This document shows, piece by piece, positions 53,880 to 64,000 of a DNA stretch of 64,000 nt (the first letter of the stretch is position 1; each line of letters starts with the position of its first letter). The notes beneath the pieces are model-generated. The model did not search any database. It saw only the letters and a list, made by a program, of their open reading frames with translations, and was not told the origin of the DNA. The position numbers were made by a program, and so were the translations under genes. The stretch spans positions 1,984,001 through 2,048,000 of the forward strand of contig MARA01000003.1 in assembly GCA_001792895.1 (NCBI GenBank). Reading direction: 5' to 3'. The DNA is from Lentinus brumalis. Lineage: Eukaryota > Basidiomycota > Agaricomycetes > Polyporales > Polyporaceae.

Positions 53880-56497
53880 TCACGCAAGCCCGAGGTCCTG
53901 CAGCATCCCAATGAGCGTAAGTACGACATCTCACAAACGAAGCCCAAGCACGCACCTTCTCGATCAGTCTCCGCGCGATGGGGTGGAACGAATGCTTAGT
54001 CGCCGCGAATGTCTCCAGAGCGAGCTGTCTGTCCACCTTGGCGATCGCGCGGAACGTCGGTCTGCAGAACTTCATGCGCCCGCGGAGGATGCCCGTCCCA
54101 TCCGTGCCGGTGACCCACTTGGCTGCTGCGGGCGCAAATTCCTTCGCCGCGGGCGAGGACGGGTCCAGCAGCGCCACCTCGTAGAAACGCCAGCGGAGTT
54201 CGGCGTTGGGTGTGTTAACGAAGGAGTATACCTCGCCGAGGTGCTTGATGTGCGACGGCGGGAGCGCGGCGTATGCCTGGAGCTTCTCGAGGAAGACGAC
54301 TGTGGGTTATGCGGGAAACACGTTTGAGTTCAGTCAAGGCAGCTGTGAGGACAACGGAGTAGAGCGGACGCACTCTTCTGGTTGGCGTTGAACGACGCCA
54401 CGTCACTCTCCTTGAAGTCGAGCTTCGAGACATCGGCCTCGGACCTCGAGGCGTCCCACTTCTCGGCCAGAGAGAAGGCCTCACGCGCGAGCGCGGTGTC
54501 GTAGACCATCTCCACGGGCAGCTTGAGACCCTCGCCATACAGCCATTCCTATGATCCCGTCAACGTCAGCACGCACCCACACAGCATGAGGCAGCGATAC
54601 GCACGTCCCACTTGACGCGATTCAGCGCGTTGATCTTCTCCTCGCCGCCATGCTTCTCAAAGTACGCATACAGATGCTTCTTCCACTGCTCCGTCGTGAT
54701 GCTCTTCCCAATGAACGTGTTCACGTAGTCATAGATGTACGGCAGGAACACGTCCAAGCCCCCGAGCATGCGCTCCAGGTGCAGCAAAAAGTTCGCGCCC
54801 TTCTCGTACGGGATCGTGCTGTACGCGTCGTCCGGATCCTCGCCCGTCTCAAAGTCGATCACGAGCCGCTGGTACTTCGGGTTCGTCTCGTACTGCTTCA
54901 GCGCGTCCTGCAGCGACTTGTACCCGATCAGGAACGAGAACCCGCGGTCTGCGGGCGTGTGGAGGAGTTGCAGGAGCAGACGCTCGATGTATGTTGTCCA
55001 GCCCTCGTTCAGCCAGAAGTGCGTCGAATTCGCTTGTCTGCGGATGCGTGTTAGAGGACCTCAGGAGGTAATGGTGTGCGATACGTACGTGACGCCATTG
55101 CCGAACCAGGAGTGAGTCAGTTCGTGCACGACGACATCCACCTGTGAGTGTCGCAAATGTCACGAAAATGCCGTTGCTCAGGGTTAAGCTCCACTCACCA
55201 GTGTGCGGTCGCCAGTGAGCAGAGCTAATTCGGTCTCGTCAATAAGTCTCCACGATCCAACAAGCATACTTGGTCACGTACTCGGGGTGAGGAACGTAAG
55301 GCACGCGTTCTCCATGCCGCCGTACGGGAACGAAGGCGGGAGAACGAGCAGATCATACACCCCGAACCGATATGGCGGCAAGATGGTCTCAGCGGTAGCC
55401 AAAAACTTGCTGGTGTCTTCGCTAAACTCCCAGTACGCAGCGTCGATCAGCTCGGGCTCGGCCCAGATACCGGTGGACCATTCCTTGCCCTCGACTCCAG
55501 GGAGCGCACGGTAGCGGAAGTTACCAACGGCAATGGCGATGAGGTACGGGGGGATCGGGACGGGCTGCCCACACATAGTTTCTTGAGAGGAGGACATCGC
55601 GCAACGGACACGAGACGCGTACCTGCTTGTACTCGTACGTCACAACATCCTTCCCAATCTCTTTACCTCCGTGCGCAGGGCCGTCCGAGGGGGAGAAACA
55701 CGGATGGCAGAGAGCAGTACAGGGAGGACACACGCGACCTTCGCGTTGTACGTCTGCGGGGAAGGCCGTAAGCCTGCGCCACCCCTCACGAAGCAGTGCA
55801 TCAAGAACATACGATCTTGACCGAGGACGAGTCCTGCAAAGGGGCCATACTCCGCGCGTAGATCGGCTGGGCCTGGCTGAACATGAACGGGAACGTCTTC
55901 CCTTGCGTCTGCCTGTGGTCACATCCTCAGTCTTCATGCTGAGGATCACAGCCAGGTCCAATGTCGACTTACTCCTTGCCGAGCCATTGCACCGCGGTGC
56001 AGTCCTTCGTGGTGCTGTAGAAGATCTGAACGCGGATCTGATCGCCGACCTTGCGCGAGGGAGGGAGGAGGATGCGAAGCGGGGAGCCCATCACCGCATG
56101 GTTCGGGCCCAGCTCAAACTACGTGACAAACGCAGCTTCAGTGCTAATTGTACGATATGCGGTCGCTACACGAGACGTACGCACATTACCCGGCCTGTCC
56201 TCGATGATGACCTTCGTTACCTCCAGCGCGACCGCATCGAAGCTGCCCCACGTAACGCACGACACAGACGCATCTCAAAATCAACACCCCGCACAATCCA
56301 GCCTAACGCCGCGCAATATGAACGTACATGACCTCCTTCACGTCGTCCTTCTTGACGCGCAAGAGATGTGTGGCCGAGCCGGAGATGGTCTTCCCGACAA
56401 AGTCAATCGTCCAGTCGAAGTCGACGTGCTCGGACGCGACGTCCTGCCAGTTCGCCTGCGTTGAGGGGTCATACGGTAGTTCCAGATCCGAAGACAT
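53880..56497 (-). CDS. M1 zinc aminopeptidase, leukotriene A4 hydrolase type, copy A
   Basis: Start MSSDLELPYDPSTQANWQDV at 56497; eight or more exons; final exon DLGLA stop at 53880. Motifs are complete: YGGMENACLTF (exopeptidase glycine motif, near 55320), VHELTHSWFGNGVT (HExxH zinc site, near 55110) and NEGWTTYIERLL (third zinc ligand, near 55000). The C-terminal helical repeat domain runs from EWLYGEG to RPTFRAIAKVDRQLALETFA. LTA4H-family enzymes are cytosolic aminopeptidases; the yeast member also has epoxide hydrolase activity. A G/C run of five at 55689-55693 lacks one base needed to join LLSAIRVSPP to SDGPAHGGKEIGK. The same defect occurs in copy B. Otherwise intact. Confidence 0.9.
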
Positions 56498-56658
56498 CTT
56501 GACCTGCGAGCACAGAGAGAAGAAGGGAGAGAAGGAGGAGGAGGGGACGATCTCAGACCTGTCCGAGTCGTGTGAGATCTTGATCTCGGCGAGCTAATAC
56601 TGCAGGCGCCCATGATCAGTAGGCGCTTGCGGAAGAAAGTTCGCTCGGACTTCGAGGG

Positions 56659-56787
56659 ATGGCGCGCAAGTCAGACAAGATTGCGTCTGCCCAGGCTATG
56701 AAACAGCATCTGACAAGATGTGCAGGCTCGTCTCTTTTCGCTCTGACTGCGGCACACTTCAGGACGGCGAGTTCGAGGTCACCTGTA
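56659..56787 (+). pseudogene. RPA12 5' stub between the aminopeptidase copies
   Basis: MARKSDKI corresponds to MVRKADKI of RPA12, followed by an intron and a piece of exon 2 reading CGTLQDGEFEVTC out of a decayed frame. The first zinc-ribbon CPDC has become RSDC and LNLP is deleted. It ends abruptly at the duplication junction. Confidence 0.85.
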
Positions 56788-56835
56788 CAAATGTACATCC
56801 TCGTTACCCTCACCCTTCCACGGGAAGTCCCAACT

Positions 56836-59723
56836 TCACGCAAGCCCGAGGTCCTGCAGCATCCCCATGAGCTTTGATACCACAATGATCAACAGCAAAC
56901 ACGCACCTTCTCGATCAATCTCCGCGCGATGGGGTGGAACGACTGTTTGTTCTCCGCGAACGTCTCCAGAGCGAGCTGCCTGTCCACCTTGGCAATCGCC
57001 CGGAACGTCGGTCTGCAGAACTTCATGCGCCCGCGGAGGATGCCCGTCCCGTCCGTGCCGGTGACCCACTTTGCCGCAGCGGGCGCGAACTCCTTCGCCG
57101 CGGGGGAGGACGGGTCGAGCAGCGCCACCTCGTAAAACCGCCAGCGAAGCTCGGCGTTGGGCGTGCTGAGGAAGGAGTACACCTCGCCGAGGTGCTTGAT
57201 GTGCGATGTCGGGAGGGCGGCGTAAGACTGGAGCTTCTCGAGGAAGACGACTGCAGGTTACGCGGGAAGCATGCTTGAGTTTAGCTTAGAAGCGAACGGG
57301 GGAGGTCGGACGCACTCTTCTGCTTGGCGTTGAACGACGTAACGTCGCTCTCCTTGAAGTCGAGCTTGGAGACATCGGCCTCGGACCGAGAGGCGTCCCA
57401 CTTCTCGGCCAGGGAGAAGGCCTCACGCGCGAGAGCGGTGTCGTAGACCATCTCCACCGGCAGCTTGATACCCTCGCCATAGAGCCATTCCTACAGTCCA
57501 GACAACATTAGTACTCCCCAACAACGCACGGACCGTTATATAGGAACAAATACGCACGTCCCACTTGACGCGGTCCAGCGCCTTGATCTTCTCCTCGCCT
57601 CCATGTTTCTCAAAGTACGCGTACAAATGCTGTTTCCACTGCTCCGTCGTGATACTCTTCCCCATGAACGTGCTCACATAATCATATATATACGGCAGGA
57701 ACACGTCCAGGCCCCCCAGCATGCGCTCCAGGTGCAGCAGGAAATTGGCGCCCTTCTCGTACGGCACCCGGCTGTACGCGTCGTCCGGGTCCTCGCCCGT
57801 CTCGAAGTCGATCACGAGCCGCTGGTACTTCGGGCGGTCCTCGTACGCCTTGAGCGAGTCCTGCAGCGCCTTGAACCCGATGAGGAACGAGAACCCGCGG
57901 TCCGCGGGCGTGTGCAGGAGCTGCAGCAGCAGCCGCTCGATGTACGTCGTCCAGCCCTCGTTGAGCCAGAAGTGCGTCGAGTTGGCTTGTCTGCGGACCC
58001 GCGTGAGAGCGGTTGGTGAGAGAAGGGACGGACTATACGCACGTTACGCCGTTGCCGAACCAGGAGTGGGTCAGCTCATGTACCACGACGTCCACGAGCG
58101 TGCGGTCGCCAACGAGGAGAGCTGTCTCAACAATTTCAGCGAGCTCACCTCGACGTAATTCCTGGACACATACTCGGGGTGAGGAAAGTGAGACACGCGT
58201 TCTCCATGCCGCCATACGGGAACGACGGAGGGAGCACGAGCAGATCATACACCCCGAATCGATATGGCGGCAAGATCTTCTCCGCGGTAGCCAGGAACTT
58301 GCTGGTGTCCTCGCTGAACTCCCAGTACGCAGCGTCAATAAGCTCCGGCTCGGCCCAGATACCAGTCGACCATTCTTTGCCCTCAACTCCGGGAAGTGCG
58401 CGGTAGCGGAAGTTGCCTACGGCGATGGCGATGAGGTACGGAGGGATCGGGACAGGCTGACCAGACGTGATGTGATGAGTACCGGACATCGCGCAACGGA
58501 ATGGAGCGACGTACCTGCTTGTACTCGTATACGACCACATCCTTCCCAATCTCCTTGCCGCCGTGCGCGGGACCGTCCGAGGGGGAGAAACACGGATAGC
58601 GGAGAGCAGTACAGGCAGGACACACGCGACCTTCGCGTTGTACGTCTGCGAGAAAGATGGTCAGCCTGCGCCACTACGAAGTAGTGCAGCAAGAACATAC
58701 AATCTTGACCGAGGACGAGTCCTGCAGGGGGGCCATGCTCCGCGCGTAGATCGGCTGGCACTGGCTGAACATGAATGGGAATGTCTTCCCTTGAGTCTGC
58801 CTGTGGTCGGATTCTCAGTCTTCATGCGGCAAATCGGCACCGGCAGCACTCCTCGGGGAGCACAATCGCACCCGCACACGAAACACGACGAGTTATCGTG
58901 CGAGTACCCATCAAGAGAAGAATACTAGACTCTGAGAGATATCCATCCAAAGCAACGACAAATGACACGGAGTCCGCGAGCTCGCACACATCAATGGCAC
59001 TTGGTAGTATGGAAGCAGACGGATGATATTCGATCACCCATCACTGTTGTTTGTGACCGATTAGTTTCACGGATACCACTGGGACGCCACTCTCTGTCGC
59101 GGCCATCTCCCAGAGGCATGCACATGGTAAGTGCCCGCCGCAGCCATGCTCGCTCTTCCCCTGCACGAAGATCGGAGAGACGAAAGCTGATCGCGACCAA
59201 GACAAACACCGACTCACTCCTTGCCGAGCCATTGCACCGCGGTGCAGTCCCTCGTCGTGCTGTAGAAGACCTGGACGCGGATCTGATCGCCGACCTTGCG
59301 CGAGGGAGGGAGGAGGATGCGGAGCGGGGAGCCCATAACCGCATGATTCGGACCCAGCTCAAACTGCCAATGCAATACGCAAGTTCAGTCCTCCGTGCGC
59401 AACATCGCCAACCTGACCGTACACGCACGTTACCCGGCCTGTCCTCGACGATAACCTTCGTAACCTCCAGGGTGACCGCATCGAAGCTACCCCACACGAC
59501 CCCCTCAATCAGCTCCACCGCACGCTCGAGACTAACTGCGCGCAAGCACGTACACGACCTCCTTCACGTTGTCCTTCTTGACGCGCAAGAGATGTGTGGC
59601 CGAGCCGGAGATGGTCTGCTTGGCAAAGTCGATCGTCCAGTCAAAGTCGACGTGCTCAGACGCGACCTCCTGCCAGTTCGCCTGCGTCGAGGGGTCGTAC
59701 GGGAGTTCCAAATCCGAAGACAT
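56836..59723 (-). CDS. M1 zinc aminopeptidase, leukotriene A4 hydrolase type, copy B
   Basis: Start MSSDLELPYDPSTQANWQEV at 59723; end DLGLA at 56836. It has the same exon plan and the same catalytic motifs as copy A: YGGMENACLTF near 58200, VHELTHSWFGNGVT near 58070, and the LNEGWTTYIERLLLQLL region near 57930. The N-terminal beta domain, zinc domain and C-terminal domain are all present, about 615 residues. It shares the run-of-five shift at 58581-58585 with copy A. It is divergent from RPA12, with 190 bp between start codons, and is therefore the copy that keeps the ancestral neighbour. Exchange between A and B by gene conversion is possible. Confidence 0.9.
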
Positions 59724-59913
59724 TCTGATCCTGGCTCTAGTCTGCCTCGAAAGCAGATGGAGGGAGAGATCAGACTTGGGGGACGCCACACTGGCAGGCA
59801 GGCTGCTGTAGCCTGCTGTACCAGATCGTGATCTCGCGAGCTTATTTCAGGCGCCCATGATCGGGACGGCCTGGGCGCTTGTGGAAGAAAGTTCGTTCGT
59901 CCAGTTCTCGAGG

Positions 59914-60583
59914 ATGGTGCGCAAGGCAGACAAGATTGGTCCGTCCGTCCTCGTTAACCCCGTGCAACGGCAACTGACAAGAACGCGCAGGCTCGCTGCT
60001 CTTTTGCCCTGATTGCGGCACGCTGCTGAATCTGCCTCAGGACGGCGAGTTCGAGGTCACCTGCGAGCAGTGCGGGCACGTTGAACCTGCGAGTTGTGCG
60101 TGTCTCCGTCTTAGCGAGCGAATTGACGTGATGCTCATGCTCATGCTGTCTCCTCGCAGCGTATGAGAACATCGAGATCGTAACACGGTCGCACCCCGAG
60201 GCGTTCCCGTCCGCGCTGAGGCAGAAGCGCAAGACACAGACGAAGGTGCATGCCGCCAACGAGGACTTGCTCAAGGTCGGTTGCGAGCCATGCAGTCTGT
60301 CAAGGGGATGTCAGTCTCACACATGTTGATACAGGTGACCGAGAAGTGCCCGGAGTGCGGACACATGGAGGCGTACTCGAAGGAAGCCCAGGTACGCTCC
60401 TCGCATTCTTCGTTCCCTCGCCAAAGGGTGACACCCCCGCAACAGCTCCGGAGTGCAGACGAAGGATCGACGATTTTCTACACGGTACGTACACAGGGAG
60501 ACATCATGTCAGATCATGCGGACTGACACAGGACCCCTCCGCAGTGTGTCAAGTGCAAATTTGGCTGGCGAGTCAACAACTAG
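59914..60583 (+). CDS. RPA12: RNA polymerase I subunit RPA12 (A12.2)
   Basis: Six exons: 59914-59938, 59991-60095, 60160-60275, 60335-60391, 60446-60484 and 60545-60583; 126 residues. N-terminal zinc ribbon: SLLFCPDCGTLLNLPQDGEF and CEQCGHVEP. C-terminal TFIIS-like ribbon: KCPECGHMEAYSKEAQLRSA followed by DEGSTIFYTCVKCKFGWRVN. The acidic pair in SADEGST is the RNA-cleavage hairpin of this family. The subunit gives Pol I its intrinsic transcript cleavage and termination functions in the nucleolus. Short length, and a C-ribbon more like RPA12 than RPB9 or RPC11, decide the call. A 5' stub lies at 56659 and a 3' relic at 61774. Confidence 0.92.
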
Positions 60584-61773
60584 ACGGACCTGTGGGGCTT
60601 TTGCCGACTCAGCAGGCGGAGCGTGTCGAAAATGCGCGCGGAGACGTCCGAGTAGCGTTTCGGCCTGGGTGCTCTTGCGTGCCTACATAGCAGTTTCCTA
60701 GTGCTGCTTACCGCTACGGTCGAAGGCGGGCTCACCGAGACGAGATCCGCGTGCGGTACGAGGAATCAGGATATGCCTTGCGACAAGATGGCGAGTGTAT
60801 TTTCTTATTAACATCTAGCGCTTGCAATTGTATCGCGATCTATCTAGGTTGTGTTCAGTATAGGTGCGGCACGAATGCTACGTTCTACATGACCCAAGGC
60901 AGGCGAGTACTCTCCAGGCATCGTTATATTAACGTTCTGGAGGTTCAGGATGCAGTCCCAAGTTGAAGAACCGAAATCATCCAATACACAACGCGCTCTC
61001 GTTCACGGTGGTAGTTACGGTATATTTGCGTTAATTTCCCAGTGCAGGAGCTCGCATCCGGAGCGGCAGTTCCACCAACGGCGGGACCGCTTGCGCTTCA
61101 ACGGCGTTCAGTATGATCCAAGGCGCCATGTTCTTTGGATGTTCTGTCTGTATTCTCCATACGTCTCAATACGAGAAGAGTGGTGAGCTCGGTGAGTCCC
61201 TCAAGCACTTTCAGGCCGAGGAATCGCTGACTCCGGTACTTATCTAGGTGGACGATCGCTGGTACTCGGCTCGCCAGTCCGCCTTGTTCTCATCACGGTA
61301 CCGCAAACAAGTGCCGCGACTGTCCCGTCTGCTTCCGTGGACCGCGCTGGAACCGTCCGAGTGAACATGCTCATTCAACGAGCGTTACCTCAGACGGCCT
61401 CGGAACACGCTTCGAACGCTTGGAATCCTCGTGCGACGAGTATTGAGGACATGTCCTATGAGCAAAAATGAAGCAATCGCCTGACCAAAGGCGGGTATTT
61501 GTGTCGATATTTGCACAGTCGGAACACTAGTGTGGTACGGCTCTGCGTTCTTGCAATGGGGTGTTTCTGACATACTGAATTTGCGGCCAGCTTGGAGGTT
61601 GAATGAATCAACTGGTTGTCGAGTCACCTTTTCCCCCTCGATTGTCTGGCCAGGAAAACGACGCCGAGAACGCTCACAGGTATTGGGCGCAAATTGGGCG
61701 CGTTCAGGCGTGTGATCCGCTGAGCGCAATATCTTGAGGGAAGCTGAATCTTGACAATAGTCTTGATGTAGGT
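60584..61773. other. Intergenic, ~1.2 kb
   Basis: No gene recognised. AT content is higher than in the flanks and frames are short. Given the RPA12 relic at its right end, part may be decayed duplicated sequence, but I see no alignable piece by eye. Confidence 0.45.
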
Positions 61774-61982
61774 GACTGAGAACTGCCCGGACACATTGCG
61801 GCGTTTTTGAAGTATGCTCGTGTACTCTTGCCGTGTTTCGCCCTTTCGCCTAGATTGACACCCGCGCCTCAGTGCAGGCGAAGGTCGACTGATCTCTATA
61901 CGGTACGGGTACGTACACAGAGGAGACACGTCAGAGGATGCGGACTTACCCTCCGCAGTGCGTCAAGTGCAAATTCGGTGGC
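61774..61982 (+). pseudogene. Decayed 3' fragment of RPA12
   Basis: It follows RPA12 exons 4-6 in order: gtgactgagaactgcccgg for gtgaccgagaagtgcccgg, then tacggtacgggtacgtacac and agaggagacacgtcag for the intron region, then ccgcagtgcgtcaagtgcaa for the last exon start. The frame is destroyed and no 5' part is present. Confidence 0.75.
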
Positions 61983-62023
61983 CTCCCCCGCTGTAGGACC
62001 GCACGCGCAGCTCGATGGGATTG

Positions 62024-62388
62024 CTACAGGTATACACCGACCGAGCAGAAGAGGGCTACGACGCCGAAGCCGCCCAGGAGGCTTGCTGTGGACGCGACGG
62101 CGAGCTCGCGGACTGGAATCTTCTCTTTGGGAAGTCTGTGGGCGCGAAGGGCGGGTCAGGGACTCTGTGCTGCGCATTAACGAGAGCCAATGGACACGTA
62201 CGTGGAGGCGTAGAATGCGAGAACGAAGGTGGCAGCGAGGAGAAGGAATGCGAGATAGGGCAGGAGTGCGACGGGGATGATGGGTGCGAAGGCGGGCGTG
62301 GCCTTGTGCAGTGTCTGTTGGAGAGGATTAGTTACGACAACAGCGGCTGGGGAGAGGAGCGTGCCTGTATGGATTGATAGTCTGCCAT
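62024..62388 (-). CDS. OST5: Oligosaccharyltransferase subunit Ost5 (TMEM258 family)
   Basis: Three exons: 62388-about 62365, 62314-62202 and 62135-62024, about 82 residues. The start is MADYQSIQ. Exon 2 gives TLHKATPAFAPIIPVALLPY then LAFLLLAATFVLAFYAS, the first membrane helix. Exon 3 gives LPKEKIPVRELAVASTASLL and GGFGVVALFCSVGVYL, the second helix with the family's GVYL/V ending. Ost5 is a small subunit of the ER oligosaccharyltransferase and pairs with Ost1. The first intron appears to use a GC donor (CAG-GCACGC). The upstream ORF extension on the minus strand is not needed. The stop lies 42 bp from the RPA12 relic. Confidence 0.85.
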
Positions 62389-62649
62389 GACGGAATTGAA
62401 GGAGTAAGTACGGGATACAAGCAGGGCGGCGAGAGGAGCTCAGCCAGCGATTGACGTACGCGTGGCACCTCCAAACACGCGTCATCAAAGCCCATATCAA
62501 CCCGCCTCGCCCCTCCCTCTCTTCATCTCTCACCACGACTCTCTCCCCCTCCATCGTCACGCTCCTCAACGACCAACGCAACGACCAAGGTGCGTCTTCC
62601 TCCGTGCTCCCTGCGCCCAACGACGCCCAACGCGCCCGCCATCCGCCAG

Positions 62650-63370
62650 ATGTCTGCTACCCAAAAAGTCCAGCAACACCCCGCCTTCATCCAGGCTCAG
62701 GATAAGGCAAACTACTACGTGAACCAGCTCGACAAGGAGGTATGTCGCTCACTGATTCTCGTCGCTGCTCGCGCGCACTCGCCGCAGTCGCCAACATTTG
62801 CTAATCACACGACTGCGACCGCCAGCTCTCCAAGTACCCCATCCTGAACACCTTCGAGCAGCGCACGCAGGTGCCCAAGAGTTACGCCTTCCTCGGCGCC
62901 GTCGTCCTCCTCGCCATCCTCCACAGCGTCAACGCCTTCGCGCAACCCGTGTCCAACCTCGTCGGCTGGGCGCTCCCCGCCTTCCTCTCCGTCAAGGCCC
63001 TCGAGTCTCCGAGTCACGCCGACGACATCCAGTGGCTTACCTACTGGGTCGTCTTCGGCTTCTTCAACTTCCTCGAGTCCTTCGCCCTCCGCATCGTCCT
63101 CTACTACTTCCCCTGGTACTTCGCCTTCAAGAGCGTCTTCATCCTCTGGCTCCAGCTCCCCCAGTTCCGCGTGAGTACCCGGCGCCTCATCTTGCGTCAT
63201 GATCCCGTTCTGACCCTCGCCTCGTGCCATGTGATTAGGGCGCACAATCGCTCTACGGCACCGTCGTGCGCCCCGTCTTTGCCAACCTCAACGGCAAGAG
63301 CACCTTCCCAACGCAGTCCGAGCCCACCGTCGCTGATGGCCTCCGCGAGCGCGTTGCCGTCGCGGAGTAA
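62650..63370 (+). CDS. YOP1: ER membrane-shaping protein Yop1 (DP1/TB2/REEP family)
   Basis: Three exons: 62650-62739, 62826-63170 and 63239-63370, about 188 residues. The N-terminal part (QAQDKANYYVNQLDKELSKY) is amphipathic. Paired hairpin membrane segments follow: SYAFLGAVVLLAILHSVNAF, VGWALPAFLSVKALES, QWLTYWVVFGFFNFLES and the segment through YYFPWYFAFKSVFILWLQLP, then the typical QFRGAQSLYGTVVRPVF. Yop1 forms oligomers that curve tubular ER with reticulons. Length and motif order match the fungal family, and the gene is intact. The start is 262 bp from the OST5 start on the other strand, so the two may share a promoter region. Confidence 0.92.
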
Positions 63371-64000
63371 GCACCGCGCGCATGGCGTGATTTTAGACTT
63401 CGCGGCGCTCGCGCCTCCTTCACCGGCGGACCGGGCAAGGCGACTTCCCCCAACATCTCTTTCCCTGCTTTCACATCGCCTGGCACGAATGTTTCGTATA
63501 TCATAGTCTCACTGTTTGTACGAGGGTTTGGTTGCTAGCGAAGAACTTTTTCAAGTGTCGATATTTCTAACCCCCACCTGTTGTCGATGAACTACATCGT
63601 TGCCTACCTTATGACCTTGCGTTCTCACTGTATCTCGAATGCGAATGAGAGGTGTGAGCTGTTCAGACTGTATGCTTCGAGGCGAGACTGCAAGTGATGT
63701 CAACAGTTGCCGGGAGGTGGGCCGCGAGTGTTCCAGGTCGTGTGAGACTTAAACATGTCGTGGCGGGGTCATATTGCAAGAATGGCGAAGTCTCAGGGAT
63801 TATAGCGTTTGTCGTACGCACGTCAGGCTGCAGGGCCTCGCCTTCATCGGACTTAAGGAGGGGAGGGACTGAGCTCGTCGTATCGAGGTCAGTATATGAA
63901 GGCAAAGAGTGGGTCTGTCTAACCAGCGCAAAGCTCACACTGGGAGGCATAGGTTGGATGGATGCTTGAGTATTCTTCGAGCACTCAAACTTGCTGCAAG
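63371..64000. other. YOP1 3' flank and unassigned sequence to the window end
   Basis: Past the YOP1 3' UTR, overlapping open frames on both strands (63663-63950 minus, 63694-63969 plus) have no recognised product. A gene that begins outside the window cannot be excluded. Confidence 0.4.

Larger units (their letters stand above)
53842..59990. repeat. Tandem duplication of the aminopeptidase gene with a partial RPA12
   Basis: Unit A (53842-56787) carries the aminopeptidase and the first ~110 nt of RPA12. Unit B starts again with the aminopeptidase 3' flank (tgtacatcctcgttaccctc at about 56789, parallel to tgtacatcctctttaccc at 53844) and ends in the complete RPA12. The junction lies inside RPA12 exon 2. 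Coding exons are strongly alike; introns and promoter regions have drifted, so the duplication is not very recent. Confidence 0.9.

Noticed and set aside
63663..63969. Overlapping ~90-codon ORFs at the right edge
   Set aside because: Both strands are open over the same stretch, with no motif or start context that decides between them.
1..64000. CRISPR arrays, tRNA or rRNA genes
   Set aside because: No regularly spaced short repeats and no recognisable tRNA A/B boxes with a cloverleaf or rRNA core sequences were found on reading; weak tRNA genes could still be missed without a scan.

Overview
The window reads as nuclear DNA of a filamentous basidiomycete, most likely an Agaricomycete of the polypore kind. 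It is GC-rich, its genes are densely packed and interrupted by many 45-70 nt GT-AG introns, and it carries a large RepHel-type Helitron. This placement rests on gene style and families, not on a database search.

Region 1 (1-18.3 kb) is a head-to-tail segmental array with a period of about 8.0-8.1 kb. Each unit holds, on the minus strand, the N-terminal half of an NDR/Dbf2-type kinase and a MED21 gene, then the first ~35 nt of RTF2 on the plus strand, then ~6 kb of degenerate spacer. Only the third, rightmost unit runs into a complete RTF2 gene, and its MED21 copy is the only one with a usable first intron. Region 2 (18.3-32.4 kb) is ordinary conserved gene space: RTF2, ISA1-type Fe-S assembly factor, an L51/S25/CI-B8 mitoribosomal protein, glucosidase II alpha, an MFS permease of the allantoate/nicotinate type, GET2, LSM2 and a HAUS1-like augmin subunit.

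Region 3 (32.6-51.5 kb) is a ~19 kb Helitron lying between two >99% identical ~325 bp copies of the 3' end of the HAUS1-like gene. It encodes a very large Rep/Pif1-helicase protein with a C-terminal ubiquitin-protease-like domain. That gene is interrupted by a 1.55 kb terminal-inverted-repeat element. Downstream lies a 10 kb cargo: a nucleotidyltransferase-fold protein, two unrecognised minus-strand genes, and six paralogous plus-strand genes of a two-domain family that may be OB-fold-like. Most cargo genes have a TATA box about 40-50 nt (one about 75 nt) before the ATG. This cargo family is the best candidate for an undescribed system.

Region 4 (52.3-64 kb) returns to host genes: an ArfGAP, two tandem M1 aminopeptidase/LTA4-hydrolase genes, the RNA polymerase I subunit RPA12 with a 5' stub and a 3' relic of itself nearby, OST5 and YOP1. 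The second duplication copies the logic of the first: a minus-strand gene was duplicated with only the 5' end of its divergent neighbour.

Six clean minus-one frameshifts sit at short G/C homopolymers in otherwise good genes. They look more like consensus sequencing errors than six independent mutations.
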